Source of the DNA: Ovis canadensis
Taxonomy: Eukaryota > Chordata > Mammalia > Artiodactyla > Bovidae
Direction: 5' to 3'
DNA length: 64,000 nt
Assembly: GCF_042477335.2 (NCBI RefSeq)
Contig: NC_091255.1
Span: forward strand, 42,758,501 to 42,822,500
The stretch's first letter is position 1, and each line of letters starts with the position of its first letter. Shown here one piece after another: positions 48,331-64,000 of the stretch. A program made the translations under genes and the position numbers. Below the pieces are notes generated by a model. It searched no databases, was not told the origin of the DNA, and saw only the letters and a list, made by a program, of their open reading frames with translations.

Positions 48331-48922
48331 GAGCGCCCCTCGGGGCGTGGCTCCTCGGCAAGCTCCGCCTTAAAGGCGCAGGGCCACGCTCCAGGACTCG
48401 GCAGGTGGGAACGTGAGCTCCTTCCTGGCAAAGGAAGCATCCGGTGGGGCTCCTGGTCACTGTAGTCTGCGGCCGCCTCTCCCGTGAAGGGTATACTGGT
48501 CCTGTCACTTACTGGGACCGCTATGTGCCGGCCCAGGGAGGCCTCCCTCGAGGGGCAAGCGGGCATGTAACCGCGCACCCGGGCTGGCCTCCGACCCAGG
48601 ACTCATAAGAGTGTGGGCACTGGCCCCGGAGCGTCTCCCGGAGGCTCGTGGCTCCGGACGAGGACCCGGGCGTCCTACTGCCACTGCCGCCCGAACCACC
48701 CAGGTCCCCGGCGTTGACCAGCTCAGGAACAGCCGGGGGCCGAGAAGGCCCTTTAGGGCACCGGGACACAGCGCTCCTCGAGGCCCCGCGCCCCAGGGCT
48801 GGCCCCGAGCGGCCCCGGGCTGAGAGGCGGGGCCGACGCGCTCCCCGCCCCGCCGGCTCCGCGGTCCCCGCCCCGAGCGCCGGGCCCCGCCCGCGGTCCT
48901 CTCCCCTCAGCCCAGCGCCGCC

Positions 48923-60623
<11,701 letters not shown>

Positions 60624-60810
60624 GGCCACCGCACTCCACCTCTATGGAGGGACAAGTGCCCCAGTGCCACCGTCCCCAGCGCCACCAGTGGGGTGACCCT
60701 AACCAGTGTCTCCAGGGGTCTGGCAAGGCAATCTCCCTCCACTCTGAGCTCACGTGTGACTTCCCCTCTTCTGCCAGGGATAAAGCAGGTGTGGCTGCCC
60801 TTTAAGAGAT

Positions 60811-60816
60811 ATTAAA
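60811..60816 (+). terminator. Candidate FLII poly(A) signal ATTAAA
   Basis: The commonest variant hexamer, 188 bases after the FLII stop, followed by T-rich sequence. A GATAAA variant also lies about 30 bases upstream. Confidence 0.7.
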
Positions 60817-60820
60817 TGCT

Positions 60821-60826
60821 TTTATT
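60821..60826 (-). terminator. Candidate LLGL1 poly(A) signal AATAAA (minus strand)
   Basis: A minus-strand AATAAA about 750 bases after the LLGL1 stop, only five bases beyond the FLII signal on the other strand. Confidence 0.65.
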
Positions 60827-61573
60827 TTCAATATTAAAAATCAGTATTTTTAATTTTAAAATGCTAATTTAACAAAAATGACAGAAAAAAAGCCCCCCAA
60901 AGTACAATCTACGGGAGACCCATCCTGACCCCCCCACCACACACACACGCGCGCACACAAGGCCAGGCCTCGGTCCTGGTTCCCAAGTGGAGCTCTCACA
61001 CACATACTTGCACGCAGCAGGGGGGTCGAGGGGGTGCTGGCCCAGGAGCAAGTACCAAAATAGTTTTAGAAATGACTGTGGTGCCCGGCACAGGCGTTAG
61101 AAAAATACTCTTTGTAAAAGGAGAAGGGGGGACGGCACATGGCCTGGGAGGTGGTAGCCGTGAGCCCTGCGGCCTCCCCTGTGGCGCCTGACCTTCCGGG
61201 TGGCCTCTGCCTGCAGGCAGGGCCTGGTGGAGTCCTGAGGCTCAGGGCCAGGCTGGCAAGCCCCACAGAACCCCGAAGTTAGCAGGTGCAGGTCTGCATG
61301 GAGAACCAGGCCCCTAGCTCCAGCTCCGAGCAGGGCAGGGTGACCCGGCAGTTCTGGCCTCCCTAGCAGAAAGAAACAAGATCAGCAGAAGGCCAGGGAG
61401 ATCCAACGGGGCAGGCAGCCTGGCCACACGTGTCCCACCACCAGTCTCCAACTGCCTGAACCCCGAGGCAAGGGAGGGGGCAGCAGTGACCCCGGCACAG
61501 AAGGAGCCACAGGGTCTGTGTCGGGAGAGGCTGGGGAGGTACTGACTCGGGACCAGGCCACGCACCTGCAGCC

Positions 61574-63583
61574 TCATTTGATCAGGATGGCACAGGCTCG
61601 AGCCTCCTCTTCTGACAGGTTCCGCAGGTTCTTCTCAGATTCCTCTGAGGAGCTGCAGGGAGGGGCAGCGGTCAGCAGATCTGGGGTCAGGCCCTCCTCG
61701 GTCCTTCATGCCCAGCTGGGGTATGAGGTTGGCTGAAGGGTTGGGGAGGGAAGTTGGGAGCGACCAGCCCCTCCTGTGGACCCAGCCAGCTCCTCACCCC
61801 AGGAAATCCTTTACGTCCTCCACCGTCATGTCCCCCGTTGTGTCCAGTGTGGTGTCGGCACTGGTGGCCGAGTCAATGGACATAGGTGAGAGCATGGCCT
61901 CAGGTGGCTCTAGGGTGTCTGCAGGGAGGAAGTGAACAGGGTCCTTCTAGGGCTCCAAGGCCCCGTCCACACTTGACCTGGCCCCAAACCAGCCCACAGT
62001 GGACCATGGCACCAACCCACCCCTCCCCGGACCCTCTGGAGAGCTGCCTCCTGCAGAGCACCCCCACCGCCATGAGACAAGCTGCCCAGCTAACGCGCGG
62101 CCTCCTCACCAGCCTCCTTGCAGATGGGATCGGGGCTTCCATCATGGCTCTGTGGGGCCAGGATGATGCCCGGGGTCCCGTTAGCCTGGCTCAGCTTGGG
62201 CGACTCTCGGGACCTGTGGCTGCAGAGATGGGCTGTGCTGCAGACCCTAGGCAGGCATCTCATGGCCTGAGAACCAGACCCCCGCCCTCCCATTCCTGAG
62301 CCCTGGGGCCAGAGGGATGACCGGGGAGGGCCACCCTGCTGCTTGCTCAATTGGGGGATGGAATGAGCCCAGCCTTGATCCCAGCGCTGCAACCCCTGGC
62401 CAGGGGCTACCCCTTCATGCACCTGACACAGGTGGCATCACGGGGCCAACGGACGTCCAGAGAGCAGAGTGGCTCGGTGATGTTCCGGGCACTCAAGGAG
62501 AAGCGCTCAAACTCCGAGGGAGAAATCAGGTAAAACCCTAGGAGGGGGCAGGAAGCACAGTAAAGGGCCATGTCCCTGCCTCCCGGAAGCCCTGACTGTA
62601 GCCGCCTGCCCGCCTCACCCTGGCCATGCCGTGTGAACACGCAGGAGGCGATGCCGCTGATGTCCTCTTTGCGGATGCAGGCATAGTGCACCTGGGGCCG
62701 CAGGCCCGGCACAGAGAACACGTGCACGTCACCCAGGTTAGTGAGGCAGGCCAGGCAGGTCTCCGTGTAGTCCTCGCAGGCCACACTGGCAAAGGTAGCC
62801 AGGGCCACTTTGCGCACGCGGCAGCCCTCATGGGCTGTCAGCTTGAACTTGGTCTTGGCGCTCACCTTGGGTAGCGTGAACACCTGGAGGTGGGTGGGGA
62901 GTGGGTACTAAGCAGAGCCCGGGCCAGTACACACCCCAGTGTCCCCAGTCTAGCCTGGCCCCCACCACCTCCTCCACCCGGCACCACCCACCTGGAGCTG
63001 CCACCCTGACCACAGCTCCACAGCCCAGAAACCTCCCAGGCCCCTCCACCTGTGGCAAAGCCAGTCACGCTGGGTGGTCAAGTTGGAAGCCAGTACCCCA
63101 CACCACAAGCTCCTTCCAGACCACCCAAGGGAGTGCTCAAGGGTCCTGAGGGGCACCAGGGTTCCCCAAGGTGCCTCTGCCATGGCTGGAGGCTCTCAGG
63201 AGGTCCCAGTGAGCAGGGATGTATGCAGGCCAAGGGTCCAGGGTGTCCAGGAGACGAGAACCCCAAGGGGTCTTGGAGACTAATCACCTTGAACTGCTCC
63301 TCAGACGCGATGAGCACGGCGTGGCCACCCTGCATGTCAGGCGCCTGTGCAAGGTCCCGTGAGGCCTCGTAGGGCTCCGGCAGTGGACGGCCGCGCCCAT
63401 CCAGCACCGCGATGGCCACCACCGGGGCACGGTGCATCAGCTGCACCTCCTTGCCCAGCACAGCCTCCACCGCCCGCTCTGGCCGCTTCTCACCACCCGC
63501 CACTGCCGCTGGGACCTCCAGTGCATAGGCAAACACGGAGCCCGAGTTGGTGCCCGCCCACATGGTGGGGCCATGGTGGGCCG
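61574..63583 (-). CDS. LLGL1: Lethal giant larvae homolog 1, C-terminal six exons (partial)
   Basis: LLGL1 is a cortical cell-polarity scaffold of the Scribble module that is phosphorylated by aPKC. Only the 3' end is in the window; the 5' exons lie beyond 64000. The model is complement(61574-61652, 61798-61918, 62110-62219, 62423-62537, 62619-62883, 63288-63583). This is 986 nt entered in phase (two bases complete a codon), then 328 codons including the stop. The peptide begins [21 protein letters not shown], a WD40-type propeller strand. It continues through [23 protein letters not shown] and [20 protein letters not shown], then a Ser/Pro-rich tail ([32 protein letters not shown]), and ends ARACAILIK. 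The tail favours LLGL1 over LLGL2. It converges with FLII. Confidence 0.95.
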
Positions 63584-64000
63584 CTGTGGGGAGACAGGCT
63601 GGTGAGGTGGGTGTGTGCCACCCCTCCCCTCTGGTGCCCTGGGATCCTGGACTGTCTCTCCTACATCCCTGGTGACTCCGGCCGGCCCCTGCAGGCACAG
63701 GAGTGACCTCTAGGGTCTCTCCACAGGCACATCAAACTGGACCCTGACCTTTTCAGACCTCTCCTAGCATCCCAGTGACGCAGCTCATCACCAGTCCCCC
63801 AAAGACTTGGACTCGGGCCCCACCCTCAGAGCACCCAGGCACCAAGTCCCGGGCCCATCCAGGATGCACACCACACAGTTCAACTCCCTTAGGAAAGGGA
63901 AGGCTCTTGAGTAGACAGTGAGCTAAAAACACTGGGGTGCGGGTGGACCGGGCAGTCACAATGTGCACCCTCAATGGCCTGGTGGCCTCAGCAACAATCT
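63584..64000 (-). other. LLGL1: LLGL1 intron, open at the window edge
   Basis: No further exon could be found before the window ends. The upstream LLGL1 exons must lie beyond 64000. Confidence 0.7.

Larger units (their letters stand above)
60624..60830 (+). other. FLII: FLII 3' UTR
   Basis: A short UTR after the TAA stop, ending just beyond the ATTAAA at 60811-60816. Confidence 0.75.
60805..61573 (-). other. LLGL1: LLGL1 3' UTR
   Basis: Sequence from the LLGL1 TGA to the inferred cleavage site. It holds no other gene on either strand and includes an alternating CA/CG run near 60940-60958. Confidence 0.65.

Overview
This window is nuclear DNA from a ruminant, most likely a bovid. It carries RTE-type BovB LINE sequence and Bov-tA/tRNA-derived SINEs, which are typical of ruminants, plus older mammalian repeats (L1, L2, MIR, MER5). 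Its genes are multi-exon vertebrate genes with GT-AG introns. The gene order SHMT1, SMCR8, TOP3A, MIEF2, FLII, LLGL1 is the one known from the Smith-Magenis region of human 17p11.2, read in the opposite direction. The species cannot be fixed from this sequence alone.

Layout: SHMT1 (+, eleven coding exons, 3891-12168, 484 aa) and SMCR8 (-, two coding exons, 21207-16151, 938 aa) converge with apparently overlapping 3' UTRs near 12.75-12.9 kb. SMCR8 and TOP3A (+, nineteen exons, 21973-40724, 1002 aa) diverge from a shared CpG-rich promoter of about 0.77 kb between their start codons. TOP3A converges on MIEF2 (-, three coding exons plus an inferred 5' noncoding exon, 46564-44641, 460 aa), with about 3.9 kb between stop codons. 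MIEF2 and FLII (+, thirty exons, 48923-60623, 1267 aa) diverge from a second CpG-rich promoter. FLII converges on LLGL1 (-, only its last six exons are present, 63583-61574), and the two poly(A) signals lie within about 16 bases of each other. Strand alternates strictly along all six genes.

Every coding model was assembled by hand from splice sites, reading-frame phase and recalled family sequence. All complete models give an uninterrupted frame from ATG to stop, and the partial LLGL1 model is in frame to its stop. None looks like a pseudogene.

The genes do not form one pathway: SHMT1 is one-carbon metabolism, SMCR8 autophagy and membrane trafficking, TOP3A nuclear and mitochondrial DNA topology, MIEF2 mitochondrial fission, FLII actin and transcription coactivation, LLGL1 cell polarity. 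TOP3A and MIEF2 both act at mitochondria. The largest repeat feature is a minus-strand L1 in TOP3A intron 1, broken by a Bov-tA SINE and a 5'-truncated BovB element. I found no CRISPR array, tRNA or rRNA gene, operon or undescribed system. The most useful oddities are a tandemly duplicated splice donor in FLII, interleaved convergent poly(A) signals, an overlapping upstream ORF in SMCR8, and the two in-frame start codons of TOP3A.
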